Assembly (NCBI GenBank): GCA_023014485.1
Contig: JAJOZX010008837.1
Location: 50,001 to 114,000, forward strand
Source: Bathynomus jamesi
Lineage: Eukaryota > Arthropoda > Malacostraca > Isopoda > Cirolanidae
Length of the DNA: 64,000 nucleotides
Direction: 5' to 3'
Part shown: positions 12,441 to 23,904 of the stretch, piece after piece
Position numbering within the stretch: the stretch's first letter is position 1
Layout of the letters: each line of letters starts with the position of its first letter
Notes under the pieces: generated by a model
The model's input: only the letters and a program-made list of their open reading frames with translations
Databases searched by the model: none
Told to the model about the DNA's origin: nothing
Translations under genes and position numbers: made by a program

Positions 12441-12480
12441 TATACCCATTATAGTCCATTTTTGGACTATAATGGGTATA
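12441..12480. repeat. Perfect 18-bp hairpin with a 4-base loop
   Basis: TATACCCATTATAGTCCA and its exact reverse complement are separated by TTTT. No terminator role is implied in a eukaryote. It could be a cruciform or a tiny MITE relic. Confidence 0.85.
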
Positions 12481-12540
12481 ATTATTCTAAATTCAATTAA
12501 TTAATTCATTTATTACTCACTTTTAACTTTATAAAATGTC

Positions 12541-12573
12541 TAGATAGATAGATAGAGAGATAGATAGAGAGAT
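12541..12573. repeat. (TAGA)n microsatellite
   Basis: Imperfect TAGA/GAGA tetramers at the left edge of the adjoining foldback. Confidence 0.85.
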
Positions 12574-12901
12574 CTCTTTCACTATAGCGAAAACTCTTTA
12601 AATTCGAATTCTGTGAATTAATAAGCTCCAGAATTTTGTTGTTTGCGTTCTTTCGTAAGCCAAAGAAATTTTAATAGTATTTTGAAGAAACATTCCACCA
12701 TTTAATATGATAGTTTTTTAAAAGTATGTTAAATATTTTTTAACATATCATATTAAAACAAATGGTGTAATGTTTCTTCAAAATACTATTAACAAAATTT
12801 CTTTGGCTTACGAAAGAACGCAAACAACAAAATTCTGGAGCTTATTATAATTCATAGAATTTGAATTTAAAAAGTTTTCGCTATAGTGAAAGATATCTCT
12901 T
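12569..12901. mobile_element. Foldback element with two 160-bp arms almost touching
   Basis: The arms 12569-12730 and 12736-12901 are inverted copies. Shared blocks include TTTCACTATAGCGAAAACT, CCAGAATTTTGTTGTTTGCG and CCAAAGAAATTTT. The centre is only a few bases of AT-rich sequence, so almost the whole element could form one hairpin. It has no ORF and sits between two microsatellites. Confidence 0.85.
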
Positions 12902-12904
12902 GAA

Positions 12905-12986
12905 TATGTGTGTATGTATGTGTGTGTATGTGTGTGTATGTATGTGTGTGTATGTGTGTGTATGTATGTGTGTGTATGTATGTATG

Positions 12987-13042
<56 letters not shown>

Positions 13043-13056
13043 TGTATGTATATATT
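12905..13056. repeat. (TGTGTATG)n-(AT)n compound microsatellite
   Basis: TGTGTATG/TATG units pass into (AT)n blocks broken by TATG. The open frames across it are artefacts. Confidence 0.95.
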
Positions 13057-13148
13057 AGTCGACATTTTATAAAGTTGTCATAATAAATTAATTAATGAGT
13101 TATTGTTTGAAAATAAAGATATCGACATATACAGTAGGACCGGAATTA

Positions 13149-13149
13149 G

Positions 13150-13204
<55 letters not shown>
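13149..13204. repeat. (CA)n-(TA)n microsatellite
   Basis: About 22 CA units followed by a short TA block, ending at the edge of the MITE at 13205. Confidence 0.95.
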
Positions 13205-13587
13205 CAGGATGTAACAAAAATCCTTACTCGTAAGATATTTATTTTATTGAATCAAATGGTCGAATTTCATGGCAGAAATTTGTTTACACGTGTGAATTCT
13301 AATAAGTAGGTTAGACTCAACATTGTAGAACACATTCTCGCTAATTTTGACGTATTCTACGTGAATGATTTTCTTCGAGTGATCAGTGGTACGTGGTCGT
13401 GATGAGTAAACCACTGAGTGGAGATTTCCCCAAAGGAGAAATCTAATGGCGTTGGATCAATAAATTAAAATTCAAAGTAAATATCTTATGGATACGGACT
13501 TTCGTTAGGTGCAAATAAATATTTGGTTGACAATTCAAACATTTAATTCAATAAATATCTTATGAGTGTAACTTTTGTCACACTCTG
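13205..13587. mobile_element. Mariner-type MITE (CAGGATGTAACAAAA ends)
   Basis: The ends CAGGATGTAACAAAAATCCT...AAGATATTTATTTTATTGAA and TTCAATAAATATCTTATGAG...TGTCACACTCTG are inverted repeats of about 47 bp next to TA. A second, internal copy of part of the terminus lies near 13476. No transposase frame. Confidence 0.7.
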
Positions 13588-13950
13588 TAGTTCCAGCGAG
13601 GTGATTTACAGAAATCTAAAAATAGCTTCTCATTTGGAGGAGAAATTCACTCGCGAGAATCAATAAAAGGTGAGCAAAAAGTCCGTCACTGATAATGAAT
13701 TAAGACTGCCTATTTTAATAGCTAAACAATAGGTCTTTAGCTGAGAATTTTCAAATAATCTGACTATCATAAGTCCTGTAAACCCTACACATCAGCGACA
13801 ACAGTTCTGTACCAATAAAATGATAGTAAAATTCATTTGAATTGCATAATGTGGTAACATAGTATCTTTAATTAAGTTAATGACCGTTATAACAACGTAC
13901 TGTATTCACCCTCATCATTTTTAAGAGCAAAAGCATTGCTAGTTTAAAGT
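13588..13950. other. Noncoding, nothing recognised
   Basis: No gene, SINE or inverted-repeat element was seen between the MITE and the CRE cluster. Confidence 0.5.
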
Positions 13951-13955
13951 TTTGA

Positions 13956-13992
13956 TGACGTCACACGTTACGTCATATCCGAGATGACGTCA
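13956..13992. promoter_or_regulatory. Triple CRE cluster
   Basis: TGACGTCA occurs at 13956-13963 and 13985-13992, with TTACGTCAT at 13968-13976 between them. All three are CREB/ATF-type sites within 37 bp. There is no recognised promoter or gene beside them. Confidence 0.45.
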
Positions 13993-14130
13993 CAGTTTGA
14001 TTTTTTTAGTCATGAAATTAATCCTGAAAAATGATTCAGTTAAAAAAAGTTTGATTTCTTCATGTAACGAAGGATGAATCGAATTAATTGGAAATTTGTT
14101 GTTGCAACACTTGATATATTTGTTTTTTTT

Positions 14131-14165
14131 CCTCTCTCTCTCTCTCTCTCTTGCGCGCACACAGT

Positions 14166-14217
<52 letters not shown>

Positions 14218-14232
14218 ATATATATATTCGAA
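14131..14232. repeat. (CT)n and (AT)n microsatellites
   Basis: About 10 CT units, a GCGCGCACACAG spacer, then interrupted (AT)n to about 14228. Confidence 0.95.
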
Positions 14233-14504
14233 TGTAAATATAAGTATATTTGCATTTAAATGTATTTCCGACTTTCCCCAAAAATGACAATTTCATCGAT
14301 CGAATGTTGCTTCAAATAGAAATAGTTTGCAAGGTAAGATTAAGATTAAAATTCAGGTTAGGTTAAGGTTAAGTTAGGTTAGATATGATAATGAAAGGTT
14401 GGAGCGTGACTTTGGATTTGTGAACATTTTGGTTGTGGTAAGAAAAACAAATCAAACATTCTCTCCAATATAAAAATTAACAAATGGAGCCGCCATTTCC
14501 CATG

Positions 14505-14640
14505 GGCCAGTTGCAACACCGCTTCCAGTAAGATCAGCGAAGTTAAGCGATGTTGGATCTGTTCAGTAGTTGGAGGGGTGACTGTATTTTGCATTCGGAT
14601 GATGTAGGGACCCGTATGGAAATTTAGCGAAGGATCAAAT
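14505..14640 (+). repeat. 5S rRNA-derived SINE, 5' part
   Basis: CACCGCTTCCAGTAAGATCA...GAAGTTAAGCGATGTTGGAT matches the 5S rRNA A-box/IE region. AGTTGGAGGGGTGAC stands in for the C box TACTTGGATGGGAGAC. The 3' tail shared by the other copies is missing. Confidence 0.7.
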
Positions 14641-15555
14641 ATGTTATATGTTTATTATTAAAAGTTGAGTATATTTCTATACTCTTAAGTGTTACACCAT
14701 TACATCATTTCACTCCATGAAGCTTTTCCCGATTTCAAACTTCCATCTATCGTATATACTATATACGATTCAACATGCTGCATTGTTGGAACCCACCAAC
14801 TTCTTTTCTTTCCCTGGCAACAGTAAATGCTTTTAAAAACACTGAATTTCTGTATGCTGTTTTTAAGTAAATTTTCACTAATGAAAATCTTCAAAATATT
14901 TGTTTTTACGTTAGTGTGTGGTGTGTGTAATTTGAAAACTAGGATAAATATTAAGTTTGGCGAAGATCAGTTTTATGACAGTCGAAATTTGTTCCAGAGA
15001 TCGTGATTGGCTGAAATTAGTCATATGGGGGATAACTAGCTAATCTAAAACGACCACTTAACCTAGTGTAATCTGGTCTCCGTGAAACTTAATATTACCC
15101 CAAACTAGAAATAGTGTAGTGTATGCTTCGAATGGTGATGTGCTGTTCATGGTAAACGAAGTTGTTAAATAAAATAGAATACCTTTGAACATCATTTTCT
15201 ATGAAATATTAGAAAACGAAATAAAACAGGCTAGCTTTTTTATTTCGTTAACGTCTTCTATTATATATATATGAAATGAAAATGAAAAGGTTTATTGGCA
15301 GACTATAGTCCATATGACAAATAATATTAATACAATGACAGTTCATATACTAAGGATAGAAATATATACAATTGATTAGAAATAATACTGCACTGTCGAA
15401 GTTAAGTGGAGCTACAGACAGACGTTTTCATACCAAGAAGTCCATAGCTTAGACTCTTAGAGGATAAATGGCAGGACTCGTATACTAACTAATGATTAAA
15501 AACTAAGTTTTATAACTCCTTACAAGTCTCCTACGCTTTGATTAGTATTATGGAT

Positions 15556-15595
<40 letters not shown>

Positions 15596-16048
15596 AAAAT
15601 AACCATATATGAATTTGAGTAAAGAAAAATATCCATAATTTCATTGAATAAATTATTATGGACTATAATCTTTCATAGTTTATCTTCAATAATTACTGTT
15701 TTTTACAGAAAATGTAAATTATTTTCTACTTGGAAATAGGGAACTTATTAAAATTTAGGGTGTATTTCTTTTATAAATCTCAAGGAAGTTCGTTTGTTTT
15801 TGCAAAAAATATCTGGAAATATTTGGATCAAATGGAATTCGTTAAAAACAGACTTAGGGAAAACTTTGAGTGTTGCCAATTCATAGCTTAGTTTCATCGT
15901 TATGATTAAAAAAAAAAAATTCTCTAAAATTGGGTCGATAAATTTTTTTAGTAAAAATTAATTCCGTCATGTCGGAGGTCATGTCGGATTATGTTTATTA
16001 TTTCTTTATTACTTTATTACTTAGTCGTAGCGTTGGTTACCTTCATGG
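14641..16048. other. AT-rich noncoding stretch
   Basis: No gene recognised. It contains an (AT)n block at 15558-15591. The segment 15290-15550 (TTTATTGGCAGACTATAGTCC...) looks like dispersed-repeat sequence but was not classified. Confidence 0.45.
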
Positions 16049-19000
16049 CAGGGCCGGATTAAGACCTTTAGAGGCCCTAAGCACTTAAAAGATTTTGGTG
16101 CCCCATATATATGTAATTCAAAATATAAACAAAAATAAACCATAAAATTTTATTTTTTGAAATGAAACAAAACTTACAGTAAGATGGAAAATAATGTTTA
16201 TTTTTGTATACTTCCACTTCATTTATATTTGAAAAGTTTTCTCCTACTTTTTTTAATTGCAAAGTCTTTGATCAGATCCTCAAAACTAATCTTACGTAAC
16301 ACATCTGCTTCTATACTTAGTAGAGATAAGGCATCCAGCCTGCCTTGTTGCATAGTTGTTCTGTTGGTATTTTTAATATACTTCAACTGAGAAAATGAAC
16401 GCTCAGCTGAGCAATTTGTGACCATTAATGTTAAAAATATACGAAAGGCAATTTCTACATTTGGGAAGGCACACTCAATATTGTCTTCTACAATTATTTT
16501 ATAAAGTTCAGCATGACTGAATCTTGTTTTTACATTTTTTTTTGCACTGAACTTATGGCACACATATGAGTGAAACTGCTGAAGCTCAGCAGAGAAATTA
16601 GTGTTCAAGTCCTCTGGGTAAGCATCAATCATCTTTTTACAACCCTGAGAATACCTTTCAATTTCAGTAGATGATGAAGTGGTGACATTATGTGGCACAT
16701 CACTTAGAAAAGAAAATCTCTGCTATTTCTTTGTATATCTCTCCTCTTCTTCTCATCTCAGTTTCAAGTTTGTCAACAATTGTGTAAAAGGTGGTGATAA
16801 GAAATTTATCTCTGGCATTCAGATATACTTCTGGTGCATCTCCGTCATTGGGTACCTTCTTTCTGATACGTTTGCGAGTTTGAGCTGCCTTGTAATCAAC
16901 ATCTGGTAGCATTTCCTTTGTAGCTGCTTCATATCTTTCAAATTCATCTCGTGAAGTGCACAGTTGGTCAGCTAATGATCCATACAGATCTGCACATGTT
17001 TTTAAGTTCACATCCTTATTCTGTAGAACTTTGCTTACTCTATGAAAATTTTGCAAAATCTCATCCCAAAAATTCAACATAAAAACGAATTCTAGCTCTT
17101 GCATCTTATTTGCAATATTATTTGCTTCTCTTCTAGTGTCTCCCTTTTGTGACTGGTCTTCAGCTATACATTCTAACGCTTCTAAAATTTTAAGGAAAGA
17201 TTTCAAAATTGCTGCTGTTGCCATAGCATGTGCCTCCCATCTGGTATCAGAGAGGGATTTTAAGACACTTTCATTTCCAATACAACCTTTAAGAATTTCC
17301 CACCTGCTGGTTGAGGCTAAAAAAAAGGTATAGAGCAACTGCACTGTAGAGAAGAAATTAACCGCCTCTTGACAGCAGTCAACAGCACTTCGGCCTACCA
17401 GATTTAGTGAATGGGCTGCACAGGGCACATATATAGCAAACTTGTTTGTTTCTAAAATTTTTTGCTGCATCCCCTTATAACGCCCAGACATGTTGGCAGC
17501 GTTGTCGTAAGATTGACCCCTACATTTTGAAAAGTTTAGCTTACAAACTTCACGTAAGTACTGCAACACCTGATTTGCCATTTCCTCACCAGTATGGCTT
17601 TTCATTTTCAGAAAGGTTAAAAAGCGTTCAATAGGCTGTCCATCTTTTAAGTACCTAAGTACAACACTTAACTGATCGATATGTGATAGATCTGGTGTTG
17701 AATCAACTGACAAACTAAAATAACCAGAAGATTTTACTTCGTCAACAATGAGTGCGTGGACCTTTTGAGCCATTAGTTGAATGAGTTCCTCACAGGTGGT
17801 TTTGGACAGGTAAGAAGGATTTCCTTTGCCAGAATTTCCATATTTCAAAATGTGACCTGCTAAAAATGGATCAAACCGGCTTATGAGCTCAAGCAGCCCT
17901 AAAAAATTCCCATTCTGCAATGATCCAAATCTTTCTTCTGTTCCTCGAAAAGACAAGCCACGTTCAGCTAACGTACAAATAACAGCTATGACACGCCTCA
18001 AGACATGTTCCCAGTAATCACACTCTTCCTGAATTTGTTTTTCCAACTGTTGTCCCAACCCCGCACCTTGTCTGCGAGTTAAGTATGTTAGCATAGAGTC
18101 TCGGTGAGTAGTGCTTTTTTCATGATGATCAATTACAATAGTATTTCGCCAGTCACTGAACCCTTCTCTTATAACAAAATGTGAGACATTTTTAGGAGCA
18201 AACAGTTTACAAACATAACAGTAAACTGATCCTGTTGATGGTGAATACAATAACCACTCTCTCTTGTATTTCTCACCATTGGCTTTTGTCCCAACGAAAA
18301 GTTTTTGTGAACAGTATCTTGCTGGTTTGCCACTACTGAAATGCCGGTAAGACTTGTCAAATGGCCCATTGTGGTGTTGACAGTCACTGGGTCCACAAGC
18401 AATCCAATAAGCCACATCATCAGCAGAGAAATCAAGCCACAACCCTGGATCTTTTGCTATATTTACTTCATCTTCTGCAGACTGATTCATTTCACCACCA
18501 TCACCATGGTCCACTAAACTTTCATTTTCAGCAATTATTTCAACCCCAGAATGTCTTGTAAAGCAACTTGAATCAACATTTGCAGTAGAGGTATCAAGAG
18601 AATTTACAGGCAAAGTGAGATCAGTAGTGAGACATGTGGTAGATGAACCTGCTTGTGACACCTCGGTGATTCCAACGTCATCATATTTTGATTTTGAAGT
18701 GATCAAAGTGGTATTTGTGTCCACTTCTGATGACGGAGATTGGTTTTGATTCAGAATCGGTATATCATGTTGACGTTGTGGTCGTGGAACTTGTGTGAAG
18801 AAATCAGTCAGCTTTGCAGTCTTGGACTCTAAATCCAAAGTCTTCTCTTGTTTCTCTTTTGATAGTTTTCGCTTTTGTGCACCACTTAACTGAACACGTT
18901 TCATCTTGGTTCTTGGGGTCTGTAAAATACAGAAATAAAAAGAATATTTTATTTGTATATTATGTGGCAATCAACACAGTTACACATATCACAATCTTGG

Positions 19001-20100
19001 CTTTGTTCTTTTATTCTCAGAAAGACAAAATGGGAACCGTACACAACCAAAGTGGCAATTTAAATATAAGTGGCAATTAAATATAACTCAACCGAAATAT
19101 CAACTCGAAATGTTGAATACAAATCAAATCGAAAGAAGGAACCGAAAGAAGGAACCGAAACCTATAAAATAAAAATACTTAACATTAGAATTAATAATAC
19201 GCAATCTATAAAAATATCAATATTAACATTTCACTATTAACGAGCCACATTTTATATTTACATTTATTTATTTATTTAAAACACAATATTTAATTATAGG
19301 AAATATGAACATTTGCTTAGGGCCTAAATTGTCCTAACTACGTTTGATGTTATATATACATTACAAATTATTCACTCTGGTTATTACAATCTAAATTCTT
19401 TTATACTGTTATGACAATAGATAAATAAATTATAAAATAAAGATACGTGTATGAAAATATTGTTATATATACAAATAAAGTACACTTCATAGACTTACCC
19501 TAGAGAAGAAGAGAGAGCAACAGATAAACTTCTTCAACGCTAATTAACTTAGGTCAGTATATCTTATTATTATAATGGCCGTGATAAACATCACTTGATA
19601 CAACAGCAATATAGAGAGTTTATAGTTTCTTTTATTTTAATATTAATTTATATTACAATTCTATAAACCTAAATCTTTCTGTAAAACAATACCAAATGAT
19701 TATGTAAAATATATATTTAATATTATATGCACAAATCACACGTTCAGAATAACTTCCTATAGCACACGAAAATATTTAATCTATATGTATTTTTAATATG
19801 GCGCTCAAAGATTTGATATAAACAAAATAATAACGCAAAGCGTAAAGTGTGTGATTACAACGAAATATATTTATTCTCTCAAAAGGGTTGTTGTTCACTA
19901 CAAATTCAAACAATGAAAAAAAATAAATACTATATATGAATATATATAATTCAGTTTTCAACAGCTTATAGGCTATAAGCCGCGATTATAATAGTATAAT
20001 AAATCCATGGTAAATCCGACAATGGAAAATTTCTGTGGTGCCCCCCTTCCCTTGATGCCCTAAGCACGGGCTTATTTGCTTAATGGTTAATCCGGCCCTG
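16049..20100 (-). mobile_element. Full-length hAT transposon with 8-bp target duplication
   Basis: The element begins CAGGGCCGGATTAAGACC and ends TTAATCCGGCCCTG, with a subterminal CCCTAAGCAC block inverted at both ends. CTTCATGG at 16041-16048 is repeated exactly at 20101-20108, an 8-bp target duplication as expected for hAT. It is 4052 bp long. The transposase runs on the minus strand. About 1.1 kb of AT-rich sequence upstream of the ATG (18905-20100) would hold the promoter and a 5' noncoding exon. The intact duplication argues for a fairly recent insertion. Confidence 0.93.
16219..18904 (-). CDS. hAT transposase (ZMYM1/DUF4371-like), one frameshift
   Basis: It would bind the element's termini and carry out cut-and-paste transposition in the nucleus. 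The chosen start is the ATG at 18904 (MKRVQLSGAQKRKLSKEK), because TTTTACAG just upstream at 18920-18922 looks like a splice acceptor. In order, the protein has a basic N-terminus, a TTF-type zinc finger (RYCSQKLF, REWLLYSPS, VYCYVCKLF, H-H near H-E-K-S-T-T-H) at about residues 190-275, and a DUF4371-type core with FSLSVDSTPD (first catalytic Asp). Next come QSYDNAANMSG (second Asp), the hAT C-x-x-H motif CAAHSLNL, and DTRWEAH. A dimerisation end has VTNCSAERSFSQLKYIKN, with the catalytic Glu in SAER. The frame stops at 16701 after EIFFSK. The rest continues in the next frame down to 16219, so a single-base shift near a TTTTCTTTTCT tract is the only visible lesion in about 890 residues. It could be a sequencing error. 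Confidence 0.9.
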
Positions 20101-20182
20101 CTTCATGGATACTGTAGTTGTACCCGATTTTTTTTCTTTTGAGGTAAGGGAGCTCTGTATCCTACGAATGAACATTATTATC

Positions 20183-20394
20183 GGTGCTGGTTAAGTATGC
20201 GGTCTACCTACGATTCGGCGGTCTACCTTTTAATTATAGCTTCTTATCTTGTTTACTAATTGTTTGTTTACATCCCATTGTCAATCGCCCTTGACGATTG
20301 GTTAGGTTTAGTCATGATATTTTCGTTAGTTTTAACGAAAATATCATGATTAAACCTAACCAATCGTAGGTAGACCGCATACTTAACCAGCACC
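20183..20394. mobile_element. hAT-type foldback MITE, target duplication TTATTATC
   Basis: TTATTATC occurs at 20175-20182 and 20395-20402. The ends GGTGCTGGTTAAGTATGCGG and CCGCATACTTAACCAGCACC are perfect inverts, continuing into TCTACCTACGATT. The inside is a hairpin: GATTGGTTAGGTTTAGTCAT, ATATTTTCGTTAGTT, then its inverse. It lies only 75 bp from the autonomous hAT. The same hairpin core occurs in the 11.5, 41.7, 45.5 and 48-kb elements. Confidence 0.85.
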
Positions 20395-20422
20395 TTATTA
20401 TCATTATTATTATCATTATTAC

Positions 20423-20459
20423 CATATATATATATATTATATATATATATATATATATG
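20423..20459. repeat. (AT)n microsatellite
   Basis: Interrupted AT array preceded by (TTA)n/(TTATCA)n triplet-like sequence. Confidence 0.9.
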
Positions 20460-20848
20460 TTGGTATTATCACTAGATGTACTTTTACATGATCCGTACTT
20501 TTTTTCCTTTTGTAGTATTATCGGTGGATAATTTTATTATTACTCGTTTCAATACGTCTTATATCTGTTTTAGTCATAATTTTTAGTTTAAATTTATTGC
20601 TTGATTCACATTATCGTTTATTACCTTCAAGAATATTAATACCGTTTTATGGATTTAGATCCTGCCACTAAAACTTAACATTGTCATTAACATTATGCAA
20701 ATTTCATTAAAATCAAAATTTTTTGAATCGATATTTTTTTATTTAAAGTTAGTCATAAAATTTTTTACTACCTGGAAGTAAAAAAAAAATATAATGACGA
20801 TGAAAGAAATTAGGAACAATTAACATTGAAATTATTTAAATTAAACTA

Positions 20849-20933
20849 CAGGGTGACCCGAAAGACATTTTAAAAAAAAAAACTACTTTAATCCTCATTA
20901 CTTTTTCGGAAACTTTTTTTTTGGAGTACCCTG
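20849..20933. mobile_element. 85-bp mariner-type MITE
   Basis: CAGGGTGACCCGAAAG... and ...TGGAGTACCCTG are short inverted ends with a poly-A/poly-T interior. Only the termini remain, like the 3.54-kb MITE. Confidence 0.5.
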
Positions 20934-21010
20934 TCTATTAAATAATAAACTTAATTAAATAATAATTTATAAAATTTAAAGCAAAAACTGATAATTCTTA
21001 ACATTATATA

Positions 21011-21408
21011 CAGGGTGTCCCGTAAGTCTGGACCCATAGGGAAAAATAATAAAATTACAAAATAGTCCAAAAATTTATTACATAATCTGTTCAAAGTGTC
21101 CGCCGTTGTGTCGCACACATAGTTGAAGACGCAATCTCCACTGCGACAGCACTTTCTGAATCACAGTTGCAGAAATTCTTGACACGCCTCCACAATGCGT
21201 GCTTTAAGGTGGAAAATGTTCTGAAGTTTGACCTCGTACACTTTGGCTTTCAAGTGGCCCCACAAATAAAACTCCAGCGGAGTAAGATCATAATAAAAAA
21301 ATAATAAAAATAATAATAAAAATAATAAAAAAATATATTATAAATAAATTTTTGGACTATTTTGTAATTTTATTATTTTTCCCTATGGGTCCAGACTTAC
21401 GGGACACC

Positions 21409-21412
<4 letters not shown>
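21011..21412 (-). mobile_element. Internally deleted mariner-like element
   Basis: CAGGGTGTCCCGTAAGTCTG...CCCTATAGG-type ends form inverted repeats of nearly 70 bp, including ATAATAAAATTACAAAATAG. On the minus strand 21060-21270 reads FYLWGHLKAKVYEV, then ARIVEACQEFLQL, the region after the third catalytic Asp of mariner-type transposases. Everything upstream is replaced by an AATAATAAAA-rich filler. It is a non-autonomous remnant. Confidence 0.75.
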
Positions 21413-21460
<48 letters not shown>

Positions 21461-21472
21461 TATATATATAAA
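21413..21472. repeat. (AT)n microsatellite
   Basis: About 27 AT units directly abutting the end of the mariner-like element. This points to insertion at a TA inside the array. Confidence 0.9.
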
Positions 21473-21969
21473 ACTTATACTTACGTTACGTAATAATATA
21501 AAATAGGACAGGAAATTGCTTTAAAAAAAATAGTTGTTGTACATAAATTTCAACATACAGTATATTGCATTTTTATGACCCATTTTCTTCCTTTGAAATT
21601 TAATGGAATCGTGAATTGGACTTTTAACTTATATATTTCTTTTAGGGTCAATTTTACACAAAGTAAAGTGCCCTTTTTTTTTTAGACCAGTAATAAAGAT
21701 TACATAAGAAACTAAATGTTTATTCATGCATCTGGCAGAAAAACGTCCTAAAATTATTTTTTTTTAAGAAAAAGTTTAATAATGGCTTAATAATGCACTC
21801 ATACTTTTTTAAGATTGAAAATTGATACCTGTCTGTCTGTCTCTGTCTGTCTGTATAAATATTATCGTAGTAGATATTTAGTGCGTGTTGTAAATTATTA
21901 TAGGGACCAATATGAATAAATGCCAGCGTTCGCAGATGAGTGGGAAACACCGTTTTCCTAAAAGCGAAC

Positions 21970-22120
21970 TGAAGACTCTGAAGACTGAAGTCGGGCGTTC
22001 GAACTCCGATGATGCTGGTAATAATAATAACAATAATTAATTATTATAGAGGAGTTAGGACAATGGGCAGCATTAGTTGGCCTGAGCGCTGTGCCAGTTT
22101 CTGGCACTCCTGAATGTTTA
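21970..22120 (+). repeat. tRNA-derived SINE, 3' two thirds
   Basis: The B box (TCGGGCGTTCGAACTCCGA) and a GATGATGCTGGTAATAATAA linker are followed by a tail with GGAGTTAGGACAATGGG, TTGGCCTGAGCGC and GTGCCAGTTTCTGGCA. This is the same family as at 10.87 and 36.68 kb. Confidence 0.7.
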
Positions 22121-22182
22121 TTAATACAAGTAAATGTGTATCTGCATTGTACAGGTGATAAAGAATATATATATATATATAT

Positions 22183-23116
22183 AGGGTGTCCATAAATGAT
22201 TACCGTGATTAAAGCATGCTATAACTTTTAAATAAACACTCGTATTCAAACACAGTCTTAATCATAAGTAGATAAACATACAAAGTTTTGATACATAGTT
22301 AATGAACTTAATAAGCTTCCACATGTGCACCTCTAGTGGCACGTAAAATGTCTAAACGGTATTCACACTCACGCCACACATTTTCCAACATTTGTGGGTT
22401 AACTGTTGCAATTGCATCCGTAATGCGTTCTCGCAATGTCCTGATATCTGGAACAACTGTTGCATAAACCAAATCTTTAACATGACCCCAGAGAAAGAAA
22501 TCCAGCGGGGTTATGTCTGGTGATCTTGGAGGCCATGGGATTGGCCCGTCCCTGCCAATCCATCGATTTGGAAATGTTGCGTCGAGAGTTTCACGAAAAA
22601 CATGCGCCCAATGAGGGGGTGCCCCATCTTGTTGGAAGATGACAGTTGGCTGCCTGTCCTGTAGCTGGGGGATGGCGTAATTGGTGTGAGCATATCCAGG
22701 TACACAGTTGTGGAAACAGTGTTCTCAGTGTTTCCACCGTCCCATCGGAAACTGATGGTCTACCACTGCTCTTTCCCTTTTCCACGTTTCCAGTTTCCAA
22801 GAATTTTTTCATCCACGACTTAATTAACTTCACATCAGGTGGATTCTTTCCATACTTTGTTCTGAACCTTCGCTGAACACTGACAGGAGATTTTGTTTCT
22901 GCAAGCTACACAACACATTGTGCCTTCTCTGTCACAGACGCCATCTTAATTGAGCAGCTACTACAGCGCTCCTAGCGGCGAATGCGGTAGACGAAACACA
23001 CCAGTACAGAAACTCTATGCGTGTACAAGATCACCTGTAAAAAGAAAACGGATGTAAGATTCGTCATTAAAACATGAGAGCATACTGTTTTCAGGGTAAA
23101 CATTTATGGACACCCT
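22183..23116 (-). mobile_element. Mariner-like element, internally deleted
   Basis: The ends AGGGTGTCCATAAATG and CATTTATGGACACCCT are inverted repeats and flank TA. The element is about 0.93 kb, roughly half to two thirds of what an autonomous copy would need. The transposase remnant is described separately. Confidence 0.85.
22308..22944 (-). pseudogene. Mariner/IS630-type transposase with internal deletion
   Basis: The ATG at 22944 starts MASVTEKAQCVV, a stop, then LAETKSPVSVQRRFRTKYGK, the N-terminal helix-turn-helix of insect mariner-like proteins. KSWMKKFLETGNVEKGKSSG...RPSV ends the DNA-binding part. After TVETLRTLFP the sequence jumps directly to TVYLDML. The second catalytic Asp then sits in FQQDGAPPHW, and the third in PPRSPDITPLDFFLWG with 36 residues between them. 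The protein ends ILRATRGAHVEAY at 22308. The segment with the first catalytic Asp is missing, so the protein cannot be active. There are also at least one stop and a frameshift. Confidence 0.85.
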
Positions 23117-23904
23117 GTATATATATACACTGAATTAAACTGGAATACACAGAATTTGTGTAGCTTTTTACAAATTTAAATACATTTACTGAACATATGT
23201 TGTACACAGTTTCGTGAAAAAAGTTCTAGAAACGTAAAAATTCTGAAAAGCATAAAAAATTACTAATTAGTAAAAATAGTTTTGTTTTTGGAATTTTAGA
23301 TGTCACAAAAATGAAAAATATATATATACACAAAAACAGTATTACCAATTATTAATTTTTTCATGCTTTTTAGGAATTTTATATTCGTAAGTAAACTTTT
23401 ACCGAAACTGTACATATGACTTCGTTAAAATATGTAAACTGTATATTAATTAATCACGCCCCTTTCAATTAAATATAGGCCCTACAATATACAAATTGAT
23501 TCCCACTGAATTTTCTGGAATAAGAGATTCATACTGGATCTGAATCGATGGATATTCATAACCGTCACGAAAATAATGATATAGAATTAGGAATCCATGA
23601 ACGTGTAGAAATTTATATTCAACAAACCCAAGAACGTGTTTCAGGACCTTAAAAGGCCAACTCCAGACAGTTCAGCCCCTTACATAATGTACAGGAGGAA
23701 GCTTTTTGGGGAATTGAAGAAAATTGGTTGACGTTAGGAGAAGAAAATCGTCTGATGTTAGCTGAAGAAAATCATTGAAAAACTGCCCCTGGGCACTAAA
23801 GTGTTAGATTTCTTCCAAAAAGTAAAAAATGTCTTAGATTTATATTTTGAAACTGCATTTAATATAGTTGATGCCCTACATCTTGTATTACCTCAAGGTT
23901 AGCC
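23117..23904. other. Noncoding, with a weak coding-like patch
   Basis: Mostly AT-rich. Around 23597-23780 the plus strand reads GIHERVEIYIQQTQERVSG, a stop, then FSPLHNVQEEAFWGIEEN...LGEENRLMLAEENH, acidic and protein-like. No family is recognised and stops flank it. It could be part of a decayed retroelement. Confidence 0.35.

Noticed and set aside
12541..12573. CRISPR-like or other spaced repeats in the tandem arrays
   Set aside because: All regular arrays are microsatellites without unique spacers, and the sequence is eukaryotic.
16679..18561. Plus-strand open frames across the hAT element
   Set aside because: They are antisense shadows of the transposase.
23560..23790. A coding exon with acidic peptide text
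   Set aside because: Stops interrupt it, no splice sites bound it and no family is recognised. It was kept only as a weak remark.
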